A model generated the notes under the pieces. It did no database searches. It had not been told where the DNA came from and saw only the letters and a program-made list of their open reading frames with translations. Of a DNA stretch of 64,000 bases, positions 1-8,636 are shown piece after piece. Both the position numbers and the translations under genes were made by a program. Source of the stretch: Prescottella soli (GTDB taxonomy: Bacteria; Actinomycetota; Actinomycetes; Mycobacteriales; Mycobacteriaceae); the NCBI RefSeq assembly GCF_040024445.1, contig NZ_CP157276.1, positions 3,410,001 to 3,474,000 of the forward strand, read 5' to 3'. Numbering within the stretch: the first letter of the stretch is position 1; each line of letters begins with the position of its first letter.

Positions 1-595
1 CGATCACGGCCAGTCGCACGCGATCCAGTATCTGCTGGCGGGGCTCGACGTCCCGATCGTCCCGCTCGTGGTCAACGTGTTCGCCCCTCCGCTGCCGACG
101 TTCGAGCGGTGCGAGGGCCTCGCCCTCGCATTGCGTGACACGATCGAGTCGTACCCCGGCGACAAGCGGGTCGTCGTCGTCGCCTCGGGCGGGCTGTCGC
201 ACCGGCTGCCGTGGCCGGACTGGCGGGACCCGCACGGCGAGGACGAGGACTTCATGGTCCAGGCCTGGCTCGACGGCCGGGAGAACTGGTCCGACTACGA
301 CGTGCGCCGTCGCCAGATCATCCGCGCCGCCGAGGCCGCGATCTCACCCGAGTTCGACGACCGGATCCTCGACCTGTTCGCGGTCGGCAAGGCCGGTGAA
401 CTGGCCGGCTACACGAGCGCGGACATCGAGGCCGAGGCGGGCAATGGCGCCCAGGAACTGCGCACGTGGCTGATGATGGCCGCGATGATGGACTACATCC
501 CCGCCGAACGACTTGCCTACGAAGCGATTCCGGAATGGCTCACCGGAATGGGCGTCGTGGTTCTGGACCCCGCGGCGGCGCCGGCGGCGCACTGA
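1..595 (+). CDS. Extradiol ring-cleavage dioxygenase (LigB/MhpB type), 5'-truncated by window edge
   Basis: The frame is open from base 2 with no start in view, leaving 197 residues of the C-terminal part. The fragment resembles class III extradiol dioxygenases of the MhpB kind (about 314 residues), which open a catechol-type ring next to the two hydroxyls using Fe(II). Two likely iron-ligand histidines are visible, in DHG at residues 1-3 and in GGLSH at residues 63-67. A conserved RTW helix lies near residue 155. A hydrolase gene follows after 35 bases, matching the usual meta-cleavage order of dioxygenase then hydrolase. The family call is firm; the substrate (a dihydroxyphenyl-alkanoate or other catechol) is not shown by the sequence. 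Confidence 0.85.
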   Translation, partial: DHGQSHAIQYLLAGLDVPIVPLVVNVFAPPLPTFERCEGLALALRDTIESYPGDKRVVVVASGGLSHRLPWPDWRDPHGEDEDFMVQAWLDGRENWSDYDVRRRQIIRAAEAAISPEFDDRILDLFAVGKAGELAGYTSADIEAEAGNGAQELRTWLMMAAMMDYIPAERLAYEAIPEWLTGMGVVVLDPAAAPAAH

Positions 596-630
596 CATCC
601 ACTCCCATCCCTTCTGCAAAGGACACACTC

Positions 631-1503
631 ATGACAATCTGGAACGAACTGGCCGGCCTCGACTTCGCGGTCAAGACCGTCGACGCCGCGGGCATCCCCA
701 CCCGCTCGCTGCAGGCCGGATCCGGTGACGAGGCGGTGGTGTTCCTGCACGGCACCAGCGGCCACCTCGAGGCCTTCGCGCGCAACATCGCGGTACACGC
801 CGAGCACTACGAGTGCCACGCGATCGACATGCTCGGCCACGGCTACACCGGAAAGCCGGACTACCCGTACGAGATTCCGCGCTACGTCGAGCATCTCGTG
901 AACTACCTCGACGCCGTCGGCCTGGAGAAGGCCCATCTGGTGGGCGAGTCCCTCGGCGGCTGGGTCGCGGCCCACCTCGCCAGCGAGCAGCCCGAGCGGG
1001 TGCTGTCGCTGCAGCTGCTCGCGGCCGGCGGCACCGTCGCCAACCCGGAGGTCATGGAGCGTATCCGCACCTCGACGACCAAGGCGGTGCAGAGCGACGA
1101 CGTCGAGCTCACCCGGGCGCGGCTGCGGCTGCTGATGCACGACCCGGTGAACGCCACCGAGGAGCTCGTCGAGGCGCGGCACCGGATCTACCACCAGCCG
1201 GACTTCGTCGCGAACATCCACAACCTGCTGTCCCTGCAGGACATGGAGACCCGCCAACGCAACCTGCTGCGTCCCGATCGGCTCGCCCGGATCCAGGCGC
1301 CCACGTTGGTGGTGTGGGGTCACGAGAACCCGTTCGGTGACGTGCCGGAGGCGAAGAAGATGGCCGCGGACATTCCCGGCGCGCAGCTGCAGCTCTACCC
1401 CGAGTGCGGGCACTGGCCGCAGCACGAGCAGGCGGCGCTCTACAACCCGCTCAGCCTCGAGTTCCTGGCGAAGGCGTCCGCGCAGGCACGCAGCGTCGCC
1501 TGA
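631..1503 (+). CDS. Alpha/beta hydrolase, meta-cleavage-product hydrolase type (MhpC-like)
   Basis: The 290-residue protein has the alpha/beta hydrolase fold. It shows the HGTSG oxyanion region near residue 40, the nucleophile elbow GESLGG with Ser107, and a C-terminal catalytic His261 in CGHW. The expected acidic residue after strand 6 is not a clear Asp: the region reads WGHENPFGD, so Glu232 or Asp237 may serve. Enzymes of this group hydrolyse the C-C bond of 2-hydroxy-6-oxo-dienoates made by extradiol dioxygenases, which fits its place right behind the dioxygenase gene. The ATG at 631 is chosen because it is near the usual family start; an upstream in-frame ATG would overlap the dioxygenase by over 100 bases. 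Confidence 0.85.
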   Translation: MTIWNELAGLDFAVKTVDAAGIPTRSLQAGSGDEAVVFLHGTSGHLEAFARNIAVHAEHYECHAIDMLGHGYTGKPDYPYEIPRYVEHLVNYLDAVGLEKAHLVGESLGGWVAAHLASEQPERVLSLQLLAAGGTVANPEVMERIRTSTTKAVQSDDVELTRARLRLLMHDPVNATEELVEARHRIYHQPDFVANIHNLLSLQDMETRQRNLLRPDRLARIQAPTLVVWGHENPFGDVPEAKKMAADIPGAQLQLYPECGHWPQHEQAALYNPLSLEFLAKASAQARSVA

Positions 1504-1584
1504 GTCGCCTTCCCCGCAACACAGTTCGTGGAGCCGGCCGCGCGTCGCGTGGCCGGCTCCACGCATCGAGAGGACGGTTCCGCG

Positions 1585-2532
1585 ATGCGGATCCTGTTGT
1601 TGGCTCCGGACGATGACGATGTCCTGGGACGCCTCCTGCGCGACACGACGCAGGACGTCGAGGTGGTCCGACCGACCACCCGCACACGGACCGAGCTACG
1701 CGCCCTGCTGCCCGATGTCGACATCGTCGTCGGCGATTGGAGTGGTGAATTACCCATGGGCGCAGACGAAACCGAGATCGGAGGTCATCTTCGGCTCGTC
1801 CAGCAACCGGGCGTCGGGGTCAACTGGATCGACGTCGACGCGTGGCGCCGGGTCGGCGTTCCGGTGGCCAACACGCCCGGTGCCAACGCGGCCTCGGTGG
1901 CGGAATGGGCGGTCGTCGCTTCCGCGAGCCTGAGCCGCTCGATCGGCTGGGCCGACGACAGGATCCGTGCGGGGGAGTGGCCGCAGGACCGCATCCTCGA
2001 ACAGGGCTGTCGCGACCTCGGTGATCGCCGGGTGGGGATCGTCGGGTTCGGCGACATCGGCCGACGCTGTGCCGGTCTGTTCGCGGCCTTCGGCTGCGAG
2101 GTCGCGTACACGGCACGCCGTCCGAGGGCCGACGCGACGGCACGACATCTCCCGCTCGACGACCTGCTCGCCGTGTCGGACGTCCTGGTGCTCGCGGTGC
2201 CGTTGACGCCGTCGACCCGCGGGTCGATCGGTGCTCGTGAACTCGCCCGACTGCCGGAGGGGGCGATCGTCGTGAACGTCGCCCGCGGCCCGGTTGTCCG
2301 GACGGACGAGCTGGCGGCCGCGCTGCGATCCGGGCGTCTGGGCGGGGCGGTGCTGGACGTCTTCGACCACGAACCGCTCGCACCGGACAGCGACCTGTGC
2401 CGGCTCGACCGGGTGCTGCTCAGTCCGCACGTGGCCGGTGGCAGCGTCACCGCGAGGCGCCGGATCTACGAGATGACGGCCGCCAACGTCGCGCGCGTGT
2501 GCCACGGTGGCGCGCCGCGGTGGACGCTGTGA
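1585..2532 (+). CDS. D-2-hydroxyacid dehydrogenase, NAD(P)-dependent
   Basis: This 315-residue protein is a member of the D-isomer specific 2-hydroxyacid dehydrogenases, which reduce 2-oxo acids to D-2-hydroxy acids. The nucleotide-binding loop GFGDIGRR lies near residue 154. The catalytic Arg is in NVARGPVV, a Glu follows in DHEPL, and the catalytic His is in LSPHVAGG. The N-terminal substrate domain is present but short. The ATG at 1585 is preceded by GAGAGGA about 10 bases upstream, so an ATG 57 bases earlier is less likely. It may process a 2-oxo acid from ring cleavage; that role is inferred from position only. Confidence 0.85.
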   Translation: MRILLLAPDDDDVLGRLLRDTTQDVEVVRPTTRTRTELRALLPDVDIVVGDWSGELPMGADETEIGGHLRLVQQPGVGVNWIDVDAWRRVGVPVANTPGANAASVAEWAVVASASLSRSIGWADDRIRAGEWPQDRILEQGCRDLGDRRVGIVGFGDIGRRCAGLFAAFGCEVAYTARRPRADATARHLPLDDLLAVSDVLVLAVPLTPSTRGSIGARELARLPEGAIVVNVARGPVVRTDELAAALRSGRLGGAVLDVFDHEPLAPDSDLCRLDRVLLSPHVAGGSVTARRRIYEMTAANVARVCHGGAPRWTL

Positions 2533-2724
2533 GCCACGTCCAATTTGTTTCCTTTGCATTTCGAACAATCCTGTCGGACCAGGAGCGATGTTGCGCGGCG
2601 GTAAGTTCTCCGGCCCGGTCCGCACGGTGGACCGCGTTGGTTTTCGCCGCTCTTCCGCGCCGTTAGGTTTCTTCACCACGACCCCGCAAATGCGGCGCAG
2701 ATCACAGAACGAAGGTGTGCACAC

Positions 2725-3705
2725 ATGGCCTGGCGATCGACATTCGGCAAGGTGACCCTTGCATCAGCAGCACTTGTTCTCACGGTGGCCGCGGGGGCGT
2801 GCAGCCGGCCCGCCACCCAGAGCACGGCCGACACCGGGGGCGGCCCGCTCCGGATCGCGGTGGGCATCGACGCGTCCTACGCGCCGTTCTTCGTGGCCGA
2901 TCAGGAGGGGATGTTCGCGGACGAGGGACTCGACGTCCAGCTGGTCCAGTTCGGCCGTGGCGGTGAGGCCGTCGACGCGCTGGCCACCGGTCAGGTCCAG
3001 GTGGCGGGCAGCTCCGACACCACGACCATCGCGCAGCTGCGTCAGAACCCGTCGCTGCGGGCCATGTACTCGTACGAGGTGTCCGGCGACTACATCAAGG
3101 TCGTCCTGCGCAACGGGGTCGACTCGGCGGCCGGCATCAAGAAGATGGGCATCGTTCCCGGACTGAGCCAGATCTCGACGGACAAGTACCTCGAGGCCAA
3201 CGGAATCGCCCCGGGCGCAGTCGAGATGGTCTCGGCGACACCGACGGACATGCCCGCGCTCCTCAGCCGCGGCGACATCGACGGTTACGTGCTGTGGGAG
3301 CCGTGGCCGGCCACCGCGCTCTCGCAGGGCAGCGGGCACGTCGTCGCGGTCACCGGCGACTACGACTGGTTCTACCACCACTGGGCCATCACGACGGCCC
3401 CGTGGCTGGACCAGAACGAGGACACCGCCCGCAAGATCGCGAAGGTGCTCGCCCAGGCGAGCGAGCGGGTCGAGTCCGACCCGCAGACGGCGGCCGCCGC
3501 GACCAAGAAGGCCGTCAACGTGGCCGAGGACCAGACCGTCACTGCAGTGAGCGAAATCGATTTCGGTGTCGAGAATCTCACCGAGAAGGACGTGGAGTCC
3601 GCGCAGTCGATCGTCGACTTCTACAAGAAGATCGGCGTTCTCTCCGAGCAGCCCGACCTCACCTCGGCGATGCTGCTCGATTGGTATCAGGAGGACAAGC
3701 AATGA
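2725..3705 (+). CDS. ABC transporter solute-binding lipoprotein, NMT1/SsuA/TauA family
   Basis: A 326-residue extracytoplasmic binding protein starts with a charged N-terminus, a hydrophobic stretch and a lipoprotein Cys at residue 26 (VAAGAC). The mature part contains the family hallmark SYAPFFVADQEGMF near residue 52, which lines the ligand cleft in proteins binding sulfonates, thiamine precursors or aromatic acids. The ATPase gene overlaps its stop and the permease follows, so the three form one importer operon. A second protein of identical length and very similar N-terminus is encoded at 15315-16295. The 192 bases upstream (2533-2724) are relatively AT-rich and probably carry the promoter. 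Confidence 0.88.
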   Translation: MAWRSTFGKVTLASAALVLTVAAGACSRPATQSTADTGGGPLRIAVGIDASYAPFFVADQEGMFADEGLDVQLVQFGRGGEAVDALATGQVQVAGSSDTTTIAQLRQNPSLRAMYSYEVSGDYIKVVLRNGVDSAAGIKKMGIVPGLSQISTDKYLEANGIAPGAVEMVSATPTDMPALLSRGDIDGYVLWEPWPATALSQGSGHVVAVTGDYDWFYHHWAITTAPWLDQNEDTARKIAKVLAQASERVESDPQTAAAATKKAVNVAEDQTVTAVSEIDFGVENLTEKDVESAQSIVDFYKKIGVLSEQPDLTSAMLLDWYQEDKQ

Positions 3706-4511
3706 CAGCGACAACCACCATCAAGGGCGTCCCCATCGACGTCCGCGATCTGGGCATCAGTTTCGGTGCCGCCGAGATCGTCTCGGGTATCGATCTCGAC
3801 GTCCGGCCGGGCGAGTTCGTCTGCCTGCTCGGCCCGAGCGGCTGCGGCAAGTCGACCCTGCTCTCGGCGATGGCGGGCTTTGTGAAGCCCTCCGCCGGCG
3901 AGATCGTGTGCGACGGTGACGAGGTCTACGGGAGCAACCCGCACGCGGGCATGGTCTTCCAGAGCTCGGAGGCGCTCTTCGAGTGGATGACCGTTAGTCA
4001 GAACGTGGCGTACGGACCCCGCATGCACGGCGCCGACAAGGCGGCCCAGGCCCGGATCGCCGCCGAGTACCTGGCGATGGTCGGTCTGCCGCACGCCGGT
4101 GACAAGTTCCCGGCCCAGCTCTCGGGCGGCATGCGTCAGCGCGTGCAGATCGCCCGCGTCCTCGCGAACCAGCCGTCCCTCGTCCTGATGGACGAGCCGT
4201 TCGGCGCGCTCGACGCCCAGACCCGTCAGGTGCTGCAGACCGAACTCGACAAGATCTGGCGGCACACCGGCTGCACCGTCGTCTTCGTCACGCACGACAT
4301 CGACGAGGCGCTCACCCTGGCGGACCGCGTCGTCGTGATGTCAGCGGGACCGAAAGCGCGCATCAAGAGCATCTACGAGGTGGATGCACCCCGGCCGCGC
4401 GATCGCGCCCATCCCGAGGTGATCGATCTGTACGAGCAACTGCGGGACGACATCCGCGCCGAGGTCGTGGCGTCGCTGCGCAACCAGGGCATCGAGGAGG
4501 ACCAGCTGTGA
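3702..4511 (+). CDS. ABC transporter ATP-binding protein, nitrate/sulfonate/taurine type
   Basis: This 269-residue ATPase drives the importer whose binding protein precedes it. Walker A (GPSGCGKST) is at residues 44-52, the signature LSGGMRQR at 140-147, Walker B (VLMDE) at 161-165, and the switch His in FVTHDIDEA near 192. The ATG overlaps the stop of the binding-protein gene in an ATGA junction, so the two are translationally coupled. In-frame starts further upstream lie inside the preceding gene and are rejected. The domain is of the single-subunit type used with one TauC/SsuC-like permease as a dimer. Confidence 0.92.
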   Translation: MTATTTIKGVPIDVRDLGISFGAAEIVSGIDLDVRPGEFVCLLGPSGCGKSTLLSAMAGFVKPSAGEIVCDGDEVYGSNPHAGMVFQSSEALFEWMTVSQNVAYGPRMHGADKAAQARIAAEYLAMVGLPHAGDKFPAQLSGGMRQRVQIARVLANQPSLVLMDEPFGALDAQTRQVLQTELDKIWRHTGCTVVFVTHDIDEALTLADRVVVMSAGPKARIKSIYEVDAPRPRDRAHPEVIDLYEQLRDDIRAEVVASLRNQGIEEDQL

Positions 4512-5341
4512 CCGCCGTGGCCGATACCCCCACCACCGCGCGCGCCGCGCGCACACCCCGCACCCGCCGCCGCAGTGCCGGTGCGTCCGCCGCCGCGGTG
4601 CGCACCGCGCTGCTGTGGATCGCGTCCGCCGCGATCGGCCTGGCGGTGTGGTCGTTCCTGGCCTGGTGGTACGGACCGACGACCATCGCCTCCCCGGCCG
4701 AGGTATGGACGGCCGCAACCGAACTGGCCGAGAGCGGTGTGCTGTGGACGTCGATCTGGGCGTCCGCGCAGCGCATCCTCATCGGCTGGAGCCTCGGCGT
4801 CGTGATCGGTGCGCCGATCGGCATCCTCATGGGCCGCGTGAACATCGTGCGGCAACTCCTCGACCCCTACATCGAATTCTTCCGCTTCATCCCGCCGATC
4901 GCGTTCGTGACCCTCGCGGTGGTGTGGTTCGGCATCGGTGAGACCTCCAAGGTCGTCCTGATCTTCTACACCTCGGTCTTCATCGTCACCGTCAGCACGA
5001 TCGCCGCCACCGTCTCGATCAGCGAGAACAAGCTGCAGGCTGCAGCGAATCTGGGAGCGGGCAAGCTGCAGCTCATGAAGACGGTGGTGCTGCCGTCGTC
5101 GGTGCCCGGCATCATCACCGGTGCCCGCCTCGCGATGGGCAACAGCTTCCTGACGATCGTCTCCGCCGAGATCGTCGCCGCCGACCACGGCATCGGCTCG
5201 ATGATCTGGCAGGCCCGCAACTACGGCCGGATCGACTGGACGTTCGTCGGCATCATCGTGCTGGGCATCATGGGCTTCCTGTTCGACCGGATCCTGCGCC
5301 TGCTCTCGACACGGTACCTCGCCCGCTACGGCGTCAAGTAG
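4508..5341 (+). CDS. ABC transporter permease, TauC/SsuC family
   Basis: The 277-residue membrane protein has a long Ala/Arg/Thr-rich cytoplasmic N-terminus, then about six hydrophobic segments from residue 35 on. The EAA loop that contacts the ATPase is recognisable near residue 180 as NLGAGKLQLMKTVVLPSS. The GTG start overlaps the ATPase stop (GTGA), completing a tightly coupled binding protein-ATPase-permease operon. The substrate is unknown; the neighbours make an aromatic or other organic acid more likely than taurine. Confidence 0.9.
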   Translation: MTAVADTPTTARAARTPRTRRRSAGASAAAVRTALLWIASAAIGLAVWSFLAWWYGPTTIASPAEVWTAATELAESGVLWTSIWASAQRILIGWSLGVVIGAPIGILMGRVNIVRQLLDPYIEFFRFIPPIAFVTLAVVWFGIGETSKVVLIFYTSVFIVTVSTIAATVSISENKLQAAANLGAGKLQLMKTVVLPSSVPGIITGARLAMGNSFLTIVSAEIVAADHGIGSMIWQARNYGRIDWTFVGIIVLGIMGFLFDRILRLLSTRYLARYGVK

Positions 5342-5373
5342 ACCCCTCCACCCGTCGAACCAGAAGGGACGCA

Positions 5374-6156
5374 ATGACTCACGCACCCACCATCGCCGAG
5401 TTGGCCGGGATCCCCGGACGACCCGAGTCCGACGACGTCGAGAGCGAACGCCGGCGCCGGAAGGTCGCGGTGATCGGCGGCTACCGGATCCTCTCGCGCT
5501 TCGGTCTCGACGAGGGCATCTCGGGGCACATCACGGCCCGGGACCCGGAGCGTCCCGACACGTTCTGGACGGCGCCGTTCGGCCGGCACTTCTCGCAGGT
5601 CGGACCGGACGAGCTGCTGCACGTCGACTCCGACGGCACCATCCTGTCGGGCGACGGGCCACTCAACCGGGCCGCCTTCGTCATCCACTCCAAGGTGCAC
5701 GAGGCGCGACCGGACGTCGTCGGCGCCGTGCACGCACACGGGCTGCAGGGCAAGGCGTTCTCGTCGCTGCACCGTCTGCTGAGCCCGATCACGCAGGACG
5801 CGTGCGCCTTCTACGAGGACCACTCGATCTACGACGAGTACCACGGTGTCGCGCTCGACGAGGAGGAGGGACTGCGCATCGCGGCCGCGCTGGGACCCAA
5901 CAAGGCGGTCGTACTCACCAACCACGGTCACCTGACGGTCGGGACCTCGGTCGAGAGCGCCGTGTGGTGGTACGTGTCGATGGAGCGGTCGATGCAGGCC
6001 GAGCTGGCCGCGCGTGCCGCCGGGGAGCCCGTTGCGCTGCAGCACGACATCGCCGCGCAGACGTACGAGGCCGTCGGTACCGAGAAGGTGGGCTGGTTCG
6101 CCTACTCGACCATCATCCAGAAGATCGCCGCGGAGGAGCCGCACATCTTCGGCTGA
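5374..6156 (+). CDS. Class II aldolase/adducin family protein (aldolase or decarboxylase)
   Basis: The 260-residue protein has the class II aldolase fold. Metal-binding histidines are visible in GAVHAHG near residue 121 and NHGHLTVG near residue 187. Family members are Zn-dependent aldolases such as fuculose-phosphate aldolase; others decarboxylate dihydroxylated aromatic acids, for example 3,4-dihydroxyphthalate decarboxylase of phthalate pathways. Its location between an aromatic-type importer and a ferredoxin reductase favours the second role, but that is inference. A paralogous gene lies at 21491-22246. It follows the permease gene by 32 bases and ends the first operon at a hairpin. Confidence 0.8.
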   Translation: MTHAPTIAELAGIPGRPESDDVESERRRRKVAVIGGYRILSRFGLDEGISGHITARDPERPDTFWTAPFGRHFSQVGPDELLHVDSDGTILSGDGPLNRAAFVIHSKVHEARPDVVGAVHAHGLQGKAFSSLHRLLSPITQDACAFYEDHSIYDEYHGVALDEEEGLRIAAALGPNKAVVLTNHGHLTVGTSVESAVWWYVSMERSMQAELAARAAGEPVALQHDIAAQTYEAVGTEKVGWFAYSTIIQKIAAEEPHIFG

Positions 6157-6175
6157 CTCCTCTGCGCGCCGTGAC

Positions 6176-6218
6176 GGCGGGCCAACCGGCAGACCTCCCC
6201 TTCGCCGGTGGGCCCGCC
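6176..6218 (+). terminator. Intrinsic terminator-like hairpin after the importer/aldolase operon
   Basis: Two 15-base arms (6176-6190 and 6204-6218) pair with a single mismatch around a 13-base loop and are followed by TTTC. It lies 20 bases after the aldolase stop, so it probably ends the operon that begins at 2725. Confidence 0.65.
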
Positions 6219-6316
6219 TTTCGGCGTGTGCGCACCCTGCGTGCGGGACCGAACACAGTCTGCTGACCGGACCGGTTTCATATGTCAAGGGCACCAACGT
6301 CATTAGCGTTGCCGAC

Positions 6317-7321
6317 ATGAACGCTTCGTCCAACGTCTCGACCGAGCTCGAGGTCGACATCCTGATCATCGGCGCCGGCCCGGCGGGCCTCTACGGCGCG
6401 TACTACGCCGGTTTCCGGGGCCTGCGGGTGGCCGTGCTGGACGCGCTGTCCGAGCCCGGCGGCCAGGTGAGCGCGATGTATCCGGAGAAGGCCATCCTCG
6501 ACATCGCCGGATTCCCCTCCGTGAAGGGGCGCGATCTGATCGACGGACTGCTCGAGCAGGCAGCGCCGTACGACCCGCAGTACCTGCTCGGGGAGCAGGC
6601 GCAGACCCTCACACACCTCGCGGACGGTCGTGCCGTCGTCGGAACGAGCAAGGGGCGCAAGGTCACCGCCGGTGCGGTGATCGTCACCGGCGGTATCGGC
6701 ACCTTCACACCCCGCCCGCTCGCCGAGGGCCTCGACTTCCTCGATCGCGGGCTGAGCTACTTCGTCCCGGATCTGTCGGCGCACGCCGACAAGGACGTCG
6801 TGATCGTCGGCGGCGGCGACAGCGCCTTCGACTGGGCGGTTCACCTCGAGCCGATCGCGTCGTCGGTCACCCTGGTGCACCGCCGCGACAAGTTCCGTGC
6901 GCACGCGGCGACGGTCACGAAGGTCCGGGAGAGCGGTGTGCGGATGATCGTCAACGCGGACGTGTCCGCGGTCCGCGGCAACGGCTGGATCTCCGAGGTG
7001 GACGTCGCACACAAGCTCGAGAAGAGCACCAGCACCTTGCCTGCGCAATCCGTCATCGCTGCACTCGGCTTCACCGCCGATCTGGGTCCGCTGACGGAGT
7101 GGGGCCTCGAGATCGACTCGCGCCACATCGTCGTGAACACCCGCATGGAGACCGCGGTTCCCCGCGTGTACGCGGCCGGCGACATCACCGACTACCCCGG
7201 CAAGGTCCGGCTCATCGCGGTCGGCTTCGGAGAGGCGGCGACCGCGGTCAACAACGCGGCCGCGGTGATCGACCCCGACGCCGAGATCTTCCCCGGACAT
7301 TCCACCGAACAGGAGGGCTGA
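6317..7321 (+). CDS. Type II ferredoxin/flavodoxin-NADP reductase (thioredoxin-reductase-like)
   Basis: The 334-residue flavoprotein has an FAD loop GAGPAGLYGAYYAG near residue 18, an NAD(P) loop GGGDSAFDWAV near residue 158, and the FAD-binding AAGDITDYPG near residue 285. No CxxC redox motif is present, which separates it from thioredoxin reductases and fits the bacterial type II ferredoxin-NADP reductases. A ferredoxin gene starts three bases after its stop, so the pair probably carries electrons from NAD(P)H to an oxygenase not seen here. The start at 6317 is the last ATG before the conserved Rossmann strand; an upstream extension would cross the terminator. Confidence 0.87.
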   Translation: MNASSNVSTELEVDILIIGAGPAGLYGAYYAGFRGLRVAVLDALSEPGGQVSAMYPEKAILDIAGFPSVKGRDLIDGLLEQAAPYDPQYLLGEQAQTLTHLADGRAVVGTSKGRKVTAGAVIVTGGIGTFTPRPLAEGLDFLDRGLSYFVPDLSAHADKDVVIVGGGDSAFDWAVHLEPIASSVTLVHRRDKFRAHAATVTKVRESGVRMIVNADVSAVRGNGWISEVDVAHKLEKSTSTLPAQSVIAALGFTADLGPLTEWGLEIDSRHIVVNTRMETAVPRVYAAGDITDYPGKVRLIAVGFGEAATAVNNAAAVIDPDAEIFPGHSTEQEG

Positions 7322-7324
7322 ACA

Positions 7325-7645
7325 ATGGCATTCGTCATCGGCGAGGCATGCATCGACTACACGGACCGGTCCTGCATGGAGGAGTGCCCGGTCGACTGCA
7401 TCTACGAGGGGGAGCGCAAGCTCTACATCAATCCGAACGAGTGCATCGACTGCGGCGCATGCGAACTCGCTTGCCCGGTAGAGGCCATCACCGTCGACCG
7501 CAAGGCCGACCCCGAGTACAAGGAGGACGCCAAGCGGTTCTTCCTGGAGATCCTGCCGACCCGGGCCGAGCCCGTCGGCAATCCGGGTGGCGCGGCCAAG
7601 ATCGACGTGATCGGCGTCGACACCCCGATGGTGGCGGCGTACTGA
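7325..7645 (+). CDS. 7Fe ferredoxin (3Fe-4S plus 4Fe-4S)
   Basis: The 106-residue protein matches actinobacterial seven-iron ferredoxins. Cys9, Cys17 and Cys50 are placed for the 3Fe-4S cluster. Cys21, Cys40, Cys43 and Cys46 are placed for the 4Fe-4S cluster, and Cys25 is the usual extra cysteine. The length and the C-terminal tail are typical. It sits directly behind the reductase gene and its stop overlaps the next start, so reductase, ferredoxin and the following hydrolase-like gene are co-translated. It is the likely direct electron donor of a cytochrome P450 or ring-hydroxylating enzyme. Confidence 0.93.
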   Translation: MAFVIGEACIDYTDRSCMEECPVDCIYEGERKLYINPNECIDCGACELACPVEAITVDRKADPEYKEDAKRFFLEILPTRAEPVGNPGGAAKIDVIGVDTPMVAAY

Positions 7646-8496
7646 TGGGCGTGCGGTTCGGTTACGCGGACACGTCGTTCGGTCAGCTGCACTACGCCGA
7701 CCAGGGGCGGGGGCCGGTGATCCTGCTGCTGCACCAGACCCCGCGCTCGTGGGACGAGTTCCGCGAGCTGATTCCGTTGCTGGCGAGCAACTTCCGGGTC
7801 GTCGCGATGGACATGGTGGGGTTCGGTGCGAGCGCGTCGCTTCCCGCCCCGCAGACCATCGAGGTGTTCGCGCAGGGGGCCTGGGAGCTGCTCGACGCCC
7901 TGGGCGTCGACCGGGCCACCGTGCTGGGGCACCACACCGGTGCGGCCGTGGCGCTCGAGATGGCGGCGGCGGACGATGGACGACTCGACGCCGTCGTGCT
8001 GTCGTCGTGCCCGTGGGCGGATGCCGAGTACCGTGCCGGTCACACGGGAGCGGGCGGGGTGGACTGCGCCGAGCGTGTCCCGGACGGCGCCCACCTGCGG
8101 ACGCTGTGGGATCTGCGTCGCCCGTACTACCCGGAACCGGTCACGGACCTGCTGGACCGGTTCCTCCACGACGCGCTCGCCTTCGGCGTCGACCCGGCCG
8201 AGGGGCATCGGGCGTGCGGCCGGTACCGGATGGAGGACCGGGTCGGGGACGTTGCCGTGCCCGTGCTGCTGATCGGTGCGGGAGCGGACCCGTTCTCGAT
8301 GCCCGCGCTGCCGAAGCTGCGCACGCACCTGACGGCTGCACCGTCGGTGACCGAGGTCGTCATCGAGGACGGCACAGTGGCCCTCGTCGAACGGCACGCG
8401 GGCCGGGTCGCAACCGCGGTGTGCGAGTTCCTGGCGAATGTGAACACCGGCGCCGGCGCGGTGACGGCGGACACGCTGGTTACGCGGCATTTGTAA
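7645..8496 (+). CDS. Alpha/beta hydrolase-fold protein with a degenerate catalytic triad
   Basis: The 283-residue protein is close in layout to haloacetate dehalogenases and meta-cleavage hydrolases. It has an oxyanion-side HQTPRSW near residue 30 and the nucleophile elbow near residue 95. The elbow reads GHHTG, so residue 97, normally Ser or Asp, is His. The C-terminal region that should offer the catalytic His reads EDGTVALVE, so that residue is missing too. An Asp survives in GAGADPF. The ATG overlaps the ferredoxin stop. The protein is either a non-hydrolytic member of the fold, such as a decarboxylase or C-C lyase, or a binding protein; the substrate is unknown. Confidence 0.75.
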   Translation: MGVRFGYADTSFGQLHYADQGRGPVILLLHQTPRSWDEFRELIPLLASNFRVVAMDMVGFGASASLPAPQTIEVFAQGAWELLDALGVDRATVLGHHTGAAVALEMAAADDGRLDAVVLSSCPWADAEYRAGHTGAGGVDCAERVPDGAHLRTLWDLRRPYYPEPVTDLLDRFLHDALAFGVDPAEGHRACGRYRMEDRVGDVAVPVLLIGAGADPFSMPALPKLRTHLTAAPSVTEVVIEDGTVALVERHAGRVATAVCEFLANVNTGAGAVTADTLVTRHL

Positions 8497-8511
8497 ACCC
8501 TGTGAAACCGG

Positions 8512-8524
8512 TCCGCTGGGCGGA
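8512..8524. promoter_or_regulatory. Palindrome upstream of the IclR gene, possible operator
   Basis: TCCGC and GCGGA flank three bases in a perfect inverted repeat. It extends to seven-base arms with one mismatch. It lies in the 140-base gap before the IclR gene, where such regulators often bind for self-control. Binding is inferred. Confidence 0.4.
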
Positions 8525-8636
8525 ACGTGTGACGTGCGTCTCGGGACTTTGGTCCCTAGCGTCACTGACACCGAAAGGGTTACACCGCTCGGACCTCCGA
8601 GTCGGAGAGAGCCCCGCAGAGTGCCAGGAGGCCGCA

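Noticed and set aside
2545-2568. TTGTT/AACAA inverted repeat before the first binding-protein gene
   Set aside because: Five-base arms across 14 bases in a locally AT-rich stretch can easily be chance.
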